Notes: generated by a model not told the origin, from the letters alone. 64,000 bases of DNA from HyVt-337 sp964428895 (GCA_964428895.1 CAYRZU010000004.1:26581-90580), one strand, 5' to 3'. Positions 24,285 to 34,040 are shown, counted from the stretch's first letter. Numbers and translations: made by a program.

Positions 24285-25988
24285 ATGGCCGCGAAAGAAC
24301 TCGCTTTTGAGACCCACGCGCGGGAGGCCCTGCTTCAGGGCGTCCGCAAGCTCGCGCGGGCGGTCAAGAGCACCCTCGGCCCCCGTGGCCGCCACGCCAT
24401 CCTGGACAAGGGATGGGGCGCCCCCACGGTGACCAAAGACGGCGTGACCGTCGCCGAGGAAATTGAATTGACCGATAAGACCGAGAACCTCGGCGCCCAG
24501 ATGGTTAAGGAGGCCGCCTCAAAGACCTCCGACGTCGCCGGCGATGGCACGACCACCGCCACGGTCCTGACCGAGGCGATCTTCGCCGAGGCGTTCCGCA
24601 ACCTCGCCGCCGGCGCCGACGCGATGGCCCTGTCGCGCGGGCTGAAGAAGGCGGTCGAGGCCATCAGCGCCGACCTGGTCAAGCTCTCCAAGCCCGTCGC
24701 CGATGACGCCGACATCCGCAATATCGCCGCCATCAGCGCCAACAACGACATGTCCGTCGGCAAGATGCTGGCTGAGGCCATGGACAAGGTCGGGCGCGAC
24801 GGCGTGATCACGGTCGAAGAAGGCAAGAGCCTCGAGACCACCGTCGACGTCGTCGAAGGCATGCAGTTTGACCGCGGCTATCTGTCGCCGCACTTCGTCA
24901 CCGACGCCGACGCCATGGAATGCGTCTTTGACAAGCCCCTGGTGCTGATCCACGAAGACAAAGTCTCCAACGTGGCCAAGCTCGTGCCGCTGCTGGAGAA
25001 GGCCTCCCAGGCCAAGCGCCCGCTGCTGATCATCGCCGAAGACGTCGAGGGCGAAGCGCTGGCGACGTTGGTTGTTAACAAGATGCGGGGCATCCTGCAG
25101 ATCGCGGCTGTCAAGGCCCCCGGCTACGGCGACCGCCGCAAGGCCATGCTGCAGGACCTGGGCATCCTCACCGGAGGCAAGGTCTTCAGTAAGGACCTCG
25201 GGATCGATCTGGAAAGCGTGGCCCTGGCCGACTTGGGCACGGCCAAGCGAATCCGCATCGATAACGACAACACCACCGTGATCGAAGGCGCCGGCGAGAC
25301 CAAGGCCATCCAGGCCCGGATTGAACAGATCCGCAACGAGATCGAGACCACCACCAGCAGCTACGACCGCGAGAAGCTCCAAGAGCGTCTGGCCAAGCTG
25401 GCCGGCGGCGTAGCGCAGATCAACGTTGGCGCCGCCACCGAGAGCGACATGAAGGCCAAGAAGGCCCTGATCGAAGACGCCCTCCACGCGACGCGTGCCG
25501 CCATTGAAGAAGGCATCCTGCCCGGCGGCGGCGTGGCGTTGGTTCGGTCGGCCAAGGCCCTGGACGCCCTGAAGCTTTCCGGTGATGAAGCCACCGGCGC
25601 CGCCATCGTCGCCAAGGCCCTCACCGAGCCGCTGCGGCAAATCGTTGCCAACGCGGGCGAACAGCCCTCCGTGGTCCTCAAGAAGGTGGCCGACGGCAAG
25701 GCGGGGTTCGGCTTCAACGCCGACACCATGGAGTTTGAAGACCTTGTCGCCGCCGGCGTGATCGACCCGACCAAGGTCACCCGCTCGGCCTTGCAGAACG
25801 CGGCCTCCGTGGCGGCGCTGCTGCTGACGTGCGACTGCTGCGTCACCGAGAAGCCCAGTGATGAAGAACCCATGCCGGCTGGCGCCCCTGGCGGCGGCAT
25901 GGGTGGTATGGGCGGCATGGGTGGCATGGGCGGTATGGGTGGTATGGGTGGTATGGGCGGCATGGGCGGCATGCCCGGCATGATGTAG
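24285..25988 (+). CDS. groEL: Chaperonin GroEL, copy 1 (with GGM tail)
   Basis: The protein has 567 residues. ATP-site motifs [25 protein letters not shown] and [13 protein letters not shown] are conserved, as is the catalytic Asp in [11 protein letters not shown]. The apical domain has RGYLSPHFV and [20 protein letters not shown], expected for substrate and GroES binding. The C-terminus carries nine GGM tripeptides and ends PGMM, the flexible tail inside the cavity. CDCCVTE before the tail is unusual for its three clustered Cys. It is the first gene of a groEL-groES-groEL operon; groES follows 45 bases later. Canonical features suggest this copy is the housekeeping one. Confidence 0.97.
   Translation: MAAKELAFETHAREALLQGVRKLARAVKSTLGPRGRHAILDKGWGAPTVTKDGVTVAEEIELTDKTENLGAQMVKEAASKTSDVAGDGTTTATVLTEAIFAEAFRNLAAGADAMALSRGLKKAVEAISADLVKLSKPVADDADIRNIAAISANNDMSVGKMLAEAMDKVGRDGVITVEEGKSLETTVDVVEGMQFDRGYLSPHFVTDADAMECVFDKPLVLIHEDKVSNVAKLVPLLEKASQAKRPLLIIAEDVEGEALATLVVNKMRGILQIAAVKAPGYGDRRKAMLQDLGILTGGKVFSKDLGIDLESVALADLGTAKRIRIDNDNTTVIEGAGETKAIQARIEQIRNEIETTTSSYDREKLQERLAKLAGGVAQINVGAATESDMKAKKALIEDALHATRAAIEEGILPGGGVALVRSAKALDALKLSGDEATGAAIVAKALTEPLRQIVANAGEQPSVVLKKVADGKAGFGFNADTMEFEDLVAAGVIDPTKVTRSALQNAASVAALLLTCDCCVTEKPSDEEPMPAGAPGGGMGGMGGMGGMGGMGGMGGMGGMGGMPGMM
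25893..25973 (+). repeat. Nine tandem 9-base units coding the GGM tail
   Basis: Nine consecutive units of the type GGYGGYATG code for Gly-Gly-Met. The units differ only at third codon positions, so the number may change by slippage. The repeat is in frame within groEL copy 1 and is not a CRISPR or intergenic repeat. Confidence 0.9.
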
Positions 25989-26033
25989 CCCGACAGGACA
26001 ACCACGAACTTTCAATCTAAGGAACAAAAGATA

Positions 26034-26324
26034 ATGGCTATCAAACCTCTTGATGATCGGATTCTAATCGAACAGTGCGCCGCTGAGCAGACCACCGCGG
26101 GCGGCATCGTCCTGCCGGACTCGGCTCAGGAAAAGCCCCAGATGGGCAAGGTCGTGGCGGCGGGCCCGGGCCGCCTGCTGGATAGCGGCGAGCGCGGCGC
26201 ATTGGGCGTCAAGGTCGGCGACGTGGTGTATTACGGCAAGTACGCCGGCACCGAGGTCAAGGTCGGCGACGGCGATTTTGTGATCTGCCGCGAGTCGGAC
26301 ATCCTGGCCGTCGTGGACAAGTAA
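26034..26324 (+). CDS. groES: Co-chaperonin GroES
   Basis: The protein has 96 residues, the normal length. It starts [14 protein letters not shown] and has the mobile loop ([19 protein letters not shown]) that docks on GroEL, then [10 protein letters not shown] and the C-terminal [20 protein letters not shown]. It caps the GroEL ring as a heptamer. Its place between two groEL genes (45 bases after copy 1, 47 before copy 2) means one cap may serve both rings. AAGGAACAAAAGATA precedes the ATG. Confidence 0.96.
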   Translation: MAIKPLDDRILIEQCAAEQTTAGGIVLPDSAQEKPQMGKVVAAGPGRLLDSGERGALGVKVGDVVYYGKYAGTEVKVGDGDFVICRESDILAVVDK

Positions 26325-26371
26325 GCACCGGACCTGTCCCGGCTGCGTGCCGGAGACCATAGGAGTAAACC

Positions 26372-27991
26372 ATGGCTGCAAAGCAGATGCTGTACGACGC
26401 CGACGCCCGCGCCGCGATGTTGGAAGGCGTGGCCAAGTTGGCCGCGGCCGTCAGAGTCACCCTCGGCCCCACAGGGCGAAATGTCCTGCTGCAAAAGTCC
26501 TACGGCGGACCCAAGGTGACCAAAGACGGCGTGACCGTCTCCAAAGACGTCGAGCTTCCCCATCCCTTCGAGAACATGGGCGCCAAGATGGCCAACCAGG
26601 TCGCCAGCAAGACCTCCGACGTCGCCGGCGACGGCACGACCACCGCGGTCGTTCTGGCCGAAGCGATCCTGAATGAAGGTCTCAAGAACGTCACCGCCGG
26701 CGCCAATCCCATGGCCGTCAAGCGCGGCATCGATCTGGCCGTAGAGGCCGCCACCGGCGCCATCGCCGATATGGCCAAGCCCTGCAAGACCACCGACGAC
26801 CTCCGCAAGGTCGCCACGGTCTCGGCCAATTGGAACACCGACATCGGCGCACTGATCGCTGAAGGGTTCGAGAAGGTCGGCACTGAAGGCGTGATGACGG
26901 TTGAAGAGGGCAAGGGCCTGGCCAACGAGCTGGAAGTGGTCGAAGGCATGCAGTTCGACAAGGGCTTCATCTCCCCCTACTTCATGACCAACCCCAACAC
27001 CCTCGAGGCTGAGCTGGAAGACGCCTACATTCTCATCCACGAGAAGAAGCTGTCCAGCCTGCGTGATCTTGTCCCGCTGCTGGAGAAGATCGCCCAGACC
27101 GGCAAGCCTCTGCTGATCCTGGCCGAAGACGTCGAGGGCGAGGCCCTGGCGGCGTTGGTGATCAACCGCTTGCGCGGCATCCTGAAGGTCTGCGCCGTCA
27201 AGGCGCCGGCCTTCGGCGACCGTCGCAAGGCCATCCTGGGCGACATCGCCGCCGTCACCAAGGGTCAGGTCGTTTCCGAAGACCTCGGGCAGAAGCTCGA
27301 GAACATCGAGTTGGACATGCTCGGCCAGGCCAAGAAGATTCTGGTCGACAAGGACAACACCACCATCATCGAAGGTGCCGGGGCTAAGAAGGACATCACC
27401 GCCCGCGTCGAGACGATTCGGTCCCAGATCGAGAAGACCACCAGCGACTACGATCGCGAGAAGCTCCAGGAACGCCTGGCCAAGCTGACCGGCGGCGTGG
27501 CTATCCTCAAAGCTGGTGCGGCGACCGAAACCGAGATGAAGGAGCGGAAAGACCTGATCGACGACGCCGTCCACGCCACCCGCGCTGCTTCGGAAGAAGG
27601 CATCGTCCCCGGCGGCGGCGTAACGCTGATCCGCGTCATCCCAGCCGTCGAGGCTGCCCGGGCCAAGGCCAAGGGAGATGAGAAGGTCGGGGTCGACATT
27701 GTCGCCCGGGCTTTGACCAGCCCGACCTGTCAGATCGTCGACAACACCGGCGCCGAGGGCGAGGTGGTTGTCGCCGACGTGCTCGCCCAGAAGGGAAACT
27801 TCGGTTACAACGCCTCCACCGGCGAGTTCGTGGACATGGTCGAGGCCGGCATCATTGACCCGGCCAAGGTCACCCGGACGGCCCTGCAGAACGCGGCCTC
27901 CGTGGCCGGGTTGCTGCTGACGACCGATCTGATGGTCACCGAGTTCGCGGACTCCGACGACGAGGAGCCGGTCACCGGCGCCGTCGTCTAA
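26372..27991 (+). CDS. groEL: Chaperonin GroEL, copy 2 (no GGM tail)
   Basis: The protein has 539 residues. It keeps the ATPase core ([48 protein letters not shown]) but replaces the usual DKSFGAP by QKSYGGP. The apical domain differs from copy 1 ([29 protein letters not shown]). It ends in an acidic [13 protein letters not shown] without Gly-Met repeats. The tail normally modulates cavity volume and substrate release, so this copy probably handles different clients. It is separated from dnaJ by a strong terminator. Confidence 0.96.
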   Translation: MAAKQMLYDADARAAMLEGVAKLAAAVRVTLGPTGRNVLLQKSYGGPKVTKDGVTVSKDVELPHPFENMGAKMANQVASKTSDVAGDGTTTAVVLAEAILNEGLKNVTAGANPMAVKRGIDLAVEAATGAIADMAKPCKTTDDLRKVATVSANWNTDIGALIAEGFEKVGTEGVMTVEEGKGLANELEVVEGMQFDKGFISPYFMTNPNTLEAELEDAYILIHEKKLSSLRDLVPLLEKIAQTGKPLLILAEDVEGEALAALVINRLRGILKVCAVKAPAFGDRRKAILGDIAAVTKGQVVSEDLGQKLENIELDMLGQAKKILVDKDNTTIIEGAGAKKDITARVETIRSQIEKTTSDYDREKLQERLAKLTGGVAILKAGAATETEMKERKDLIDDAVHATRAASEEGIVPGGGVTLIRVIPAVEAARAKAKGDEKVGVDIVARALTSPTCQIVDNTGAEGEVVVADVLAQKGNFGYNASTGEFVDMVEAGIIDPAKVTRTALQNAASVAGLLLTTDLMVTEFADSDDEEPVTGAVV

Positions 27992-28018
27992 AGACGCCGA
28001 ACGCACCATTACGTGAAT

Positions 28019-28067
28019 GCATAGGGACGTTCGGCGACTGGGCCGAGCGTCCCTATGCTGTGTTTTT
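28019..28067 (+). terminator. Rho-independent terminator after groEL copy 2
   Basis: A 17-pair stem (left arm 28019-28035, right arm 28042-28058, one G-U pair) has a 6-base loop GACTGG, followed by TGTG and TTTTT (28063-28067). This is a textbook terminator. It ends only 25 bases before the dnaJ start, so dnaJ must rely on read-through or a promoter overlapping the hairpin. Confidence 0.92.
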
Positions 28068-28092
28068 CGGCCAACAAGGCCGACCGAAGGCC

Positions 28093-29223
28093 ATGGCATC
28101 GAAGCGCGACTATTACGAGGTCCTGAGCGTCGAGCGCACCGCCGGGGGCGACGACGTCAAGCGCGCCTATCGGCGCCTGGCGCTGAAGTACCACCCCGAC
28201 AACTACAAAGGCGACAAGGCCGAAGGGGAGGGCCTCTTTAAGGAGGTCTCCGAGGCCTACGAAGTTCTCTCGGACCCCACCAAGCGTCAGCAGTACGACA
28301 AATTCGGCCATGACGGGCTGAAAGGGGCGGGCCTGCACGACTTCTCCTCCATGGGCTTCGGGGACATCTTCTCGATGTTCGAGGATATCTTCTCCGGGAT
28401 GGGCATGGGCGGCGGTCAGCGCCGCACCGACCGCGGCTACGACCTGGAGGCCGAGGTCGCCCTGACGCTGGAGGAGGTCGCCACCGGGGCCGACCCCACC
28501 CTTGAATACGAGCGCGTGGACTTCTGCGAGACCTGCAGCGGAAGTGGATCCGAGCCCGGCCACGAGCCCGACCGCTGCGACACCTGTGGCGGCTATGGGC
28601 AAGTCCAGCAGCAGGTGCAGAGCTTCTTCGGCGTCAGCGTTCGCGTTCAGCCCTGCGGGCGGTGCAAGGGCACCGGCAAGATCGTCACCCACCCCTGCAA
28701 GAAATGCGATGGCAGCGGGCGCGTCCGTAAGAAACGCACCCTCACCGTCCACGTGCCGCCGGGCGTACGCGACGGGCAGGCGATGCGGGTCCGCGGCGAG
28801 GGCGAGGCCGCCCAGACCGGCACGGCCCGAGGCGATCTACACATTTACATCCGCATCAAAGAGCACGCCATGCTCACCCGCCGCAACGACGACCTGATTT
28901 GCCAAGTGCCGATCGCCTTTTCGGTGGCCGCCCTGGGCGGCGCGGTGCAAGTGCCCACATTGGCCGGCCCGGAAGATGTCGACGTGCCTCCCGGCACGCA
29001 AAACGGCGACGTAATCACCATCAAGGATCGCGGCCTGCCCTCGCCCCGCAACGGGCGGAAGGGCAATCAGCACGTGCTGGTCTACGTGGAAGTGCCCAAG
29101 AAGCTCACCGACACACAGAAGGATCTGCTGCGACAACTGGCTGAGACCGAAGAGGCCGATGTATCGCCGCAACGCAAATCGTTCCTCGACAAACTCAAAG
29201 ACACGTTCGGCCTAGGCGACTAG
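28093..29223 (+). CDS. dnaJ: Chaperone DnaJ (Hsp40, type I)
   Basis: The protein has 376 residues from ATG 28093 (MASKRDYYEVL); an upstream in-frame extension overlaps the terminator and is rejected. The J domain has the HPD motif (KYHPDNYKGD), followed by a Gly/Phe region and four zinc-binding repeats CETCSGSG, CDTCGGYG, CGRCKGTG and CKKCDGSG. The C-terminal substrate-binding domain follows. The inserted acidic-basic GDKAEGEG after HPD is slightly longer than usual. It stimulates DnaK ATPase. grpE follows 22 bases later; no dnaK is in the window. Confidence 0.96.
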   Translation: MASKRDYYEVLSVERTAGGDDVKRAYRRLALKYHPDNYKGDKAEGEGLFKEVSEAYEVLSDPTKRQQYDKFGHDGLKGAGLHDFSSMGFGDIFSMFEDIFSGMGMGGGQRRTDRGYDLEAEVALTLEEVATGADPTLEYERVDFCETCSGSGSEPGHEPDRCDTCGGYGQVQQQVQSFFGVSVRVQPCGRCKGTGKIVTHPCKKCDGSGRVRKKRTLTVHVPPGVRDGQAMRVRGEGEAAQTGTARGDLHIYIRIKEHAMLTRRNDDLICQVPIAFSVAALGGAVQVPTLAGPEDVDVPPGTQNGDVITIKDRGLPSPRNGRKGNQHVLVYVEVPKKLTDTQKDLLRQLAETEEADVSPQRKSFLDKLKDTFGLGD

Positions 29224-29245
29224 GCCGGTCCGTCCAGGCCACACC

Positions 29246-29803
29246 ATGAGCAAGAAGGACAAACACAAGCACGAGCCCGAACCGGAAGCCGATGAGGCCG
29301 TCGGACCCCAGACGCCCGAGCAAGAGCGCGACGATCTACTCGCCCGCCTGCAGCGCGTCTCGGCCGACTACGCCAATTTTCAGAAGCGCGTCCAGCGCGA
29401 GAAAGAAGACGGCCGACACTTCGCCCAGGCCGAGGTCATCAGAGGCCTCTTGCCCGTGCTCGACGATATGGAACGCGCCCTGGAGGCTGCCCGCGAGAAC
29501 CACGGCGAGGACGACCCGTTCTTCACCGGCATGCAGATCGTCCACGACAAGGCCCTGGAGACCCTCGGCAAGTTCGGCCTGACCCCCATCGAGGCCGTCG
29601 GCAAGAGCTTCGACCCCGACCGCCATTCCGCCCTGATGCAACAGCCCACCGACGAGCACCCCGCCCAGACCGTCCTGCAGGAGGTCCAGCGCGGTTACGC
29701 CCTCAACGGAAAGACCATTCGACCGTCCGGCGTGGTGGTTTCCGTCGAGTTGCCCAGCACCGATGGGACGGCCGAACCGGAGGACACCTCGGCCGACTCT
29801 TAG
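29246..29803 (+). CDS. grpE: Nucleotide exchange factor GrpE
   Basis: The protein has 185 residues. A charged disordered N-terminus leads to the long dimerising helix (DLLARLQRVSADYANFQKRVQRE), then the four-helix bundle (LLPVLDDMERAL) and the beta-wing with GKSFDPDRHSALMQQP and GYALNGKTIRPSGVVVSV, all GrpE hallmarks. It releases ADP from DnaK. It is co-transcribed with dnaJ and the FmdB-like gene. Confidence 0.95.
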   Translation: MSKKDKHKHEPEPEADEAVGPQTPEQERDDLLARLQRVSADYANFQKRVQREKEDGRHFAQAEVIRGLLPVLDDMERALEAARENHGEDDPFFTGMQIVHDKALETLGKFGLTPIEAVGKSFDPDRHSALMQQPTDEHPAQTVLQEVQRGYALNGKTIRPSGVVVSVELPSTDGTAEPEDTSADS

Positions 29804-29823
29804 GGCCGTCGCGATCGATCACC

Positions 29824-30159
29824 ATGCCCACCTACGACTACGAGTGCAAAGCCTGCGGTCACACCTTCGAGAAATTCCAGTCCATCACGGCGCCCTCCGT
29901 CCGCAAGTGCCCCGAATGCACCAAGCTGAAGGTCAAACGCCTGATCGGCACGGGAGCGGGCATCATCTTCAAGGGCAGCGGCTTCTACCAGACCGACTAC
30001 CGCTCCGACGGCTACAAGGCCGCCGCCGAAAAGGACAAGCCCTCCAGCGACAACAAATCCTCGGAGAGCAAATCGTCAGACAGCAAGCCATCGTCGGAAA
30101 CATCGTCAGCGGACAAGTCCTCGGACGAGAAAGGCTCGTCCAGCGGCTCTTCGGACTGA
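29824..30159 (+). CDS. FmdB-family zinc-ribbon protein with Ser/Lys/Asp-rich tail
   Basis: The protein has 111 residues. The N-terminal zinc ribbon MPTYDYECKACGHTFEKFQS and RKCPECTKLKVKRLIG is the FmdB/regulatory-protein signature, with two Cys pairs. GSGFYQTDYRSDGYK follows, then a 45-residue low-complexity tail of Ser, Lys, Asp and Glu that is surely disordered. The gene is 20 bases after grpE and often accompanies chaperone genes in this family. The role is unknown; a regulator or ribosome/chaperone-associated function is possible. Confidence 0.88.
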   Translation: MPTYDYECKACGHTFEKFQSITAPSVRKCPECTKLKVKRLIGTGAGIIFKGSGFYQTDYRSDGYKAAAEKDKPSSDNKSSESKSSDSKPSSETSSADKSSDEKGSSSGSSD

Positions 30160-30186
30160 CCTTCTCCGCCGCCCATTGTCCCTCTG

Positions 30187-30219
30187 ATCCCCACCCAATC
30201 GCTGTTGTGCGGGGATTTT
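30187..30219 (+). terminator. Terminator after the dnaJ-grpE-fmdB operon
   Basis: ATCCCC (30187-30192) pairs with GGGGAT (30211-30216), with partial pairing inside, and TTTT follows at once (30216-30219), then GCTTT. A reasonable Rho-independent terminator 28 bases after the stop. Confidence 0.65.
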
Positions 30220-30222
30220 GCT

Positions 30223-30251
30223 TTGGCATGGGTTGCTTGCGTTCCTATAAT
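30223..30251 (+). promoter_or_regulatory. Strong sigma70 promoter for the 30.4-kb membrane protein
   Basis: TTGGCA (30223-30228), 17 bases, TATAAT (30246-30251). The -10 box is perfect and the -35 has five of six matches. It starts a few bases after the preceding terminator. The predicted leader is about 100 bases. Confidence 0.8.
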
Positions 30252-30361
30252 CCGGGCGCATTCGGGAAACCGAGAATAGCCGCCGACCGCAAGCACACAT
30301 CGCAGGGCCCTTGCCGGTCGGCTCGTACCTACCGATATCGCCGAACTGAAAGGATGCACTC

Positions 30362-32161
30362 ATGGCGACTGAGCCGAACGAAGTCAGGCAAGTCAATTGG
30401 ACGGAAGTGTTCAGCTTCACGCAGATCTTCAAGAGCCGTAAGCTGGCCACCCACCCCAGCAAACTCATTCTAGCGTTCCTGTTTATCCTGTTCGTCTTCG
30501 GCGGCGGGACACTCATGGACCTGATCTGGTCCACCGGCGGCGGCTACGTCAACACCACCGGCAACGAGATCTACAAGTTCGCGGTCAGCAACCCGTCCTA
30601 CGACCGGATGCTCGAAGGCTGGAAGGACAGCCGCCGGGATGCCGCCGAGGAACTCTACAAGGACTTGGCCCCGCAAACCGTCAAGCCCGACTTCCTGATC
30701 GGCAAGCTCAGCGGCGAGGTCCGTTCCGAATACCGATCCGCGCTGAGCGAGATCGACGCCAAAGACGTCAAAGCCGAGATCGAGGAAGACGACAGCTGGT
30801 CCGAACTCCTCGGCGAAGCGTGCGACGCCTTCGGGGATGCCAAAGGAGAGGCCAAGGACCTTCTGGACACCGCCTACGACAACGCCCGCAAGAAAGCCAA
30901 GGACAGCTCCGAAGACGAAGAGGAGCGGGATGAGCTCCTCGAAGAGATCGACAACCAATACCTTGCCGGCAAGCAAGGGCTGGCCGACCTGGCGAACGAC
31001 TTCGACAAGGCCGTTCGCAGCATCCGCGGCGAGACCATCGCCACCAGCTTCCTTCGCTTCGAAATGGTCTGCGTTCGCAATTCCCTGCGATCGGTCATTC
31101 ACGGGAGGTTGTTCGGCGGTCTGAACGAGTTCACCCAGCCGTCCCCGGGCGTTAAGGACGCTGTCGACACCGGCATTGCATTCCCGGCTCCCGAAGACAA
31201 GCGCGGCGTGCTATTCTACCTGGTGCTGGCCGTTCACGGCGTGCGATGGTTGTTCGCCGAGCATCTGATCTACGCGTTGATTTTCAGCGCTTACATCATG
31301 GCCGGCTGGGCGCTGTTTGGCGGGGCCATCTACCGGATCGCCGCGCTACACGCGGCGAGAGAGGAAAAGGCGTCCATCGGCCAAGCGCTGCGGTTCGCGG
31401 CGAGCAAGTTCTTCAGCTTCTTCGCGGCTCCGCTGATTCCGCTGGCGGTGATCCTGTTGGTCGGCGGGCTGCTGATGCTGGGCGGCTTGCTCGGCAACGC
31501 CTTTGGCGCCGGCGCTCTGATCCTGGGTATTCTGTTCTTCCTATCCCTGATCGGCGGCGTGGTGATCGCGTTCCTCCTGTTCGGCTTGTTGGGCGGTTGC
31601 GGGCTGATGTACCCGACCATCGCGGTGGAAGGCTCGGACAGCTTCGACGCGATCAGCCGTAGCTACTCCTACATCTTCAATCGCCCCTGGCGAGCGGGCC
31701 TGTACGCATTGGTCGCGTTATTCCACGGCACGTTGTGCTACGTGTTCGTGCGCCTGTTCGCCTTTGCCGCCCTCAAGGCCACCCACATGGGCGTCAAGTT
31801 CGGCATCTGGGCCGGCGGCGATACCATCAAGGGCGCCCACGACAAGCTCGACGTCATGTGGCCGGCCCCGACGTTCCAGGTCCTCCACGCGCCGCTGAAT
31901 ACCGCCGCGCTAAGCACGTTCGAAACCATTGGCGCGTGGTTCATGGCGTTGTGGGTCTACGTGATCGTGGGCATGGTCGGGGCGTTCCTGATCAGTTACT
32001 TTGTCTCGGCCAGCACGGAAATCTACTACCTGCTGCGTCGACACGTCGATGCGACCGATCTAGATGACGTGTTCGTCGAGGAGGCCGAGGAAGAGGATCT
32101 CCTGCCCCTGGAAACCGAAGCGGCGCCCGCCGAGGCCGTTGAAGAGGGCGACGAAGCTTAG
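30362..32161 (+). CDS. Multi-pass membrane protein with large extracytoplasmic helical domain, unknown family
   Basis: The protein has 599 residues with AAAGGA before the ATG. One helix at about 36-53 (LILAFLFILFVFGGGTLMDL) is followed by a soluble, highly charged helical domain to about 240 with many Glu/Lys/Asp (coiled-coil-like KKAKDSSEDEEERDELLEEI). Then five or six membrane helices (about 275-515) include very Gly-rich LLVGGLLMLGGLLGNAFGAGALI, and an acidic cytoplasmic tail ends the protein. No catalytic motif is recognised. It has its own promoter and terminator. The abundant charged domain suggests a stalk or sensor; function unknown. Confidence 0.75.
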   Translation: MATEPNEVRQVNWTEVFSFTQIFKSRKLATHPSKLILAFLFILFVFGGGTLMDLIWSTGGGYVNTTGNEIYKFAVSNPSYDRMLEGWKDSRRDAAEELYKDLAPQTVKPDFLIGKLSGEVRSEYRSALSEIDAKDVKAEIEEDDSWSELLGEACDAFGDAKGEAKDLLDTAYDNARKKAKDSSEDEEERDELLEEIDNQYLAGKQGLADLANDFDKAVRSIRGETIATSFLRFEMVCVRNSLRSVIHGRLFGGLNEFTQPSPGVKDAVDTGIAFPAPEDKRGVLFYLVLAVHGVRWLFAEHLIYALIFSAYIMAGWALFGGAIYRIAALHAAREEKASIGQALRFAASKFFSFFAAPLIPLAVILLVGGLLMLGGLLGNAFGAGALILGILFFLSLIGGVVIAFLLFGLLGGCGLMYPTIAVEGSDSFDAISRSYSYIFNRPWRAGLYALVALFHGTLCYVFVRLFAFAALKATHMGVKFGIWAGGDTIKGAHDKLDVMWPAPTFQVLHAPLNTAALSTFETIGAWFMALWVYVIVGMVGAFLISYFVSASTEIYYLLRRHVDATDLDDVFVEEAEEEDLLPLETEAAPAEAVEEGDEA

Positions 32162-32189
32162 GCCCCCGATTTGCACCAAAGCATTTACC

Positions 32190-32228
32190 AGCCGCCCGCG
32201 CCTCACGCGTGGGCGGCTGTTGTTTTGT
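32190..32228. terminator. Bidirectional-type terminator between convergent genes
   Basis: AGCCGCCCGCG (32190-32200) pairs with the arm ending GGGCGGCT (32211-32218) as an 11-pair stem with one G-U and a 7-base loop, followed by GTTGTTTTGT. It terminates the membrane-protein transcript, and its 3' end touches the end of the convergent dGTPase-like gene. Confidence 0.88.
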
Positions 32229-33362
32229 CTAGGCGCCGGCCTGGGCGGCCTGGTCGGTGCAGAATCGGTCGGTCATCCCCGCGATGTAGTCGCAGACCAC
32301 GCGCTCAAGTCCTTGCTCAGCCATGCGGCCGCGATAGCGATCGGGCAAGTCGTCGGGGCAGCGGACCAGACGCTCGAACAGGGCCGTGATCGTATCCTTC
32401 GCCGCTTGGCTGTGGGCGAGCCCCGTGGGGTGTTCGTACACCCGCCGCAGCAGGAATTCCTGCAAGGCCGCAACCTGTTGCCCCAGATCGGCGGAGAACC
32501 CAACACATCGGGCGGCCTGTCGGACCTCGGAGGCCGAGCCGAGCAAGGCGGTTCGCCGCGCGGTCTCGGCCACCACGTCGTCGACCATCATCGCCAGAAT
32601 CGTCACCCGCGCCCGGATGCGCTTGTGGATCCAGCGCGCGTCGCCGTAGTCGGCCTCGGCGGCCGACCACGCGGCGCGCCAAATCCCCAGGTCCGCCAGG
32701 TCGTCGGTGGTGATCCAGTCGGCAGCCAGGGCGTCGTCGAGGTCGGCCGCGGTGTAGGCGATTTCGTCGGCGACGTCGACCACCTGGCCCTCCAGCGGGC
32801 CCGGCGCGCCGGTGTCGAGATCCTCGCAGGTCGGCGTGTCGTACCGCGTCTGGTGGGTGGCCAGGCACTCCCGGACGACCTGCGTCAGATTCAGCCCCCG
32901 AAAGCCCGGGTAGGGGTGCTCCAGGTAGTCCACCACCCGCAGCGACTGGCGATTGTGTTCAAAGCCGCCCGCCCCCGCCATCAGGGCAGCTAGCGCGTAT
33001 TCCCCACTGTGGCCGAACGGCGGATGACCCAGGTCGTGGGCCAGGGCGACCGCTTCGATCAGGTCTTCGTTGAGTCGCAGCGCTCGGCCGATCGTTCGGC
33101 CGACCTGGGCGACTTCCAGGGTGTGGGTCAGGCGGGTGCGGAAGTGATCGTGCTCGTGGGGCACGAACACCTGCGTCTTGAAGTCCAGCCGTCGGAAGGC
33201 GGAGCAATGGACGATGCGGTCGCGGTCGCGCTGGAAGCAGGTGCGGTAGGGGTGGTCGGGCTCGTGGTGACGGCGCCTGCCGCTGTCGGCTTCGCGGACG
33301 GCCCAGTCGGCAAGCCACTCGCTCTGGCGGCGCTCGTAATCGGCTCGCGGCGTAGCGGACAC
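32229..33362 (-). CDS. dGTP triphosphohydrolase-like HD-domain protein
   Basis: The protein has 377 residues and starts at GTG 33362, 3 bases after the stop of the HIT gene. The metal-binding HD signature is complete: RLTHTLEVAQ, LAHDLGHPPFGHSGE, and later DVADEIAYTAADLDDAL. The N-terminal RDRIVHCSAFRRLDFKTQVF is typical of the Dgt family. It hydrolyses dGTP or other dNTPs to nucleoside and triphosphate and may act as dNTP-pool guardian or anti-phage factor. Together with the dUTPase and the thymidylate-synthase-like gene it is part of a nucleotide theme. Confidence 0.92.
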   Translation of the reverse strand: MSATPRADYERRQSEWLADWAVREADSGRRRHHEPDHPYRTCFQRDRDRIVHCSAFRRLDFKTQVFVPHEHDHFRTRLTHTLEVAQVGRTIGRALRLNEDLIEAVALAHDLGHPPFGHSGEYALAALMAGAGGFEHNRQSLRVVDYLEHPYPGFRGLNLTQVVRECLATHQTRYDTPTCEDLDTGAPGPLEGQVVDVADEIAYTAADLDDALAADWITTDDLADLGIWRAAWSAAEADYGDARWIHKRIRARVTILAMMVDDVVAETARRTALLGSASEVRQAARCVGFSADLGQQVAALQEFLLRRVYEHPTGLAHSQAAKDTITALFERLVRCPDDLPDRYRGRMAEQGLERVVCDYIAGMTDRFCTDQAAQAGA

Positions 33363-33365
33363 CGG

Positions 33366-33917
33366 TTAGCCCCCATCGCCGAAGCGCGGCAGGTGTAAGG
33401 ACCTCGCCGCCTCGGTAATCGTTTCATATAGCTGCGCCAGCGAGACCGGCACCACGCGCACGTCGCCCAGCACGCTCATCAGGTTCACGTCGCCGGGCCA
33501 ACGCGGCACGATGTGCATGTGAATGTGCTCGGGTAGGCCGGCTCCGGCGCATCGGCCGATGTTGTAGCCAATGTTGAAGCCCTGGGCCTTGAGGGCCTGC
33601 GACAGCACGGCCTGCGTATCGCGGGCGACGTGCATGATCTCCAGCAGCGCCTCCGAATCCAAGCTCGCCATCTCGCCGACATGCTCGGCCGGAGCGATCA
33701 GGCAATGCCCGCCCGTGTAGGGAAAGCGGTTGAGCACCGTAATGGTCCGCGGCCCGCGCCACAGCACCAGGTTGTCGGCCTCCGCGTCAGCCTCATCCCG
33801 GGCCTTGCACAGGAAGCACTCATCGTCGGGCTCGCCGAGGCTTTCGATGTACTCCATTCGCCACGGCGCCCAGATATTGCATTTCTGGTTGGCTTGAGAG
33901 GGCTTGTCGTTCATCAT
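33366..33917 (-). CDS. HIT-family nucleotide hydrolase/phosphorylase
   Basis: The protein has 183 residues. Start codons at 33917 and 33914 (MM) both fit; a long in-frame extension upstream is antisense to the hydrolase gene and is rejected. The family motif reads LPEHIHMHIVPRW (H-x-H-x-H), with the upstream LNRFPYTGGHCLIAPAEHVG. A CFLCKA Cys pair probably binds zinc, as in some bacterial Ap4A-phosphorylase-like HIT proteins. It acts on dinucleoside polyphosphates or AMP-linked compounds. It forms an operon with the dGTPase-like gene. Confidence 0.9.
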   Translation of the reverse strand: MMNDKPSQANQKCNIWAPWRMEYIESLGEPDDECFLCKARDEADAEADNLVLWRGPRTITVLNRFPYTGGHCLIAPAEHVGEMASLDSEALLEIMHVARDTQAVLSQALKAQGFNIGYNIGRCAGAGLPEHIHMHIVPRWPGDVNLMSVLGDVRVVPVSLAQLYETITEAARSLHLPRFGDGG

Positions 33918-34040
33918 CAGTGGATGATACCAACGCCGACCGGCCGACACAACGCGAGGCCAGGCAGGCAATACATCGTATCCCCTACCGTTAATCTCCA
34001 CAGTGGGTAACACCTCGACGTGGAGAAGAGGACATGACTG

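Noticed and set aside
25893..25973. Tandem repeat as CRISPR or minisatellite
   Set aside because: The units are in frame, 9 bases long and code the GGM tail of GroEL.
24519..28099. Very long minus-strand frames opposite groEL copies 1 and 2
   Set aside because: They mirror the codon bias of the groEL genes and have low-complexity composition with no family motif or ribosome site.
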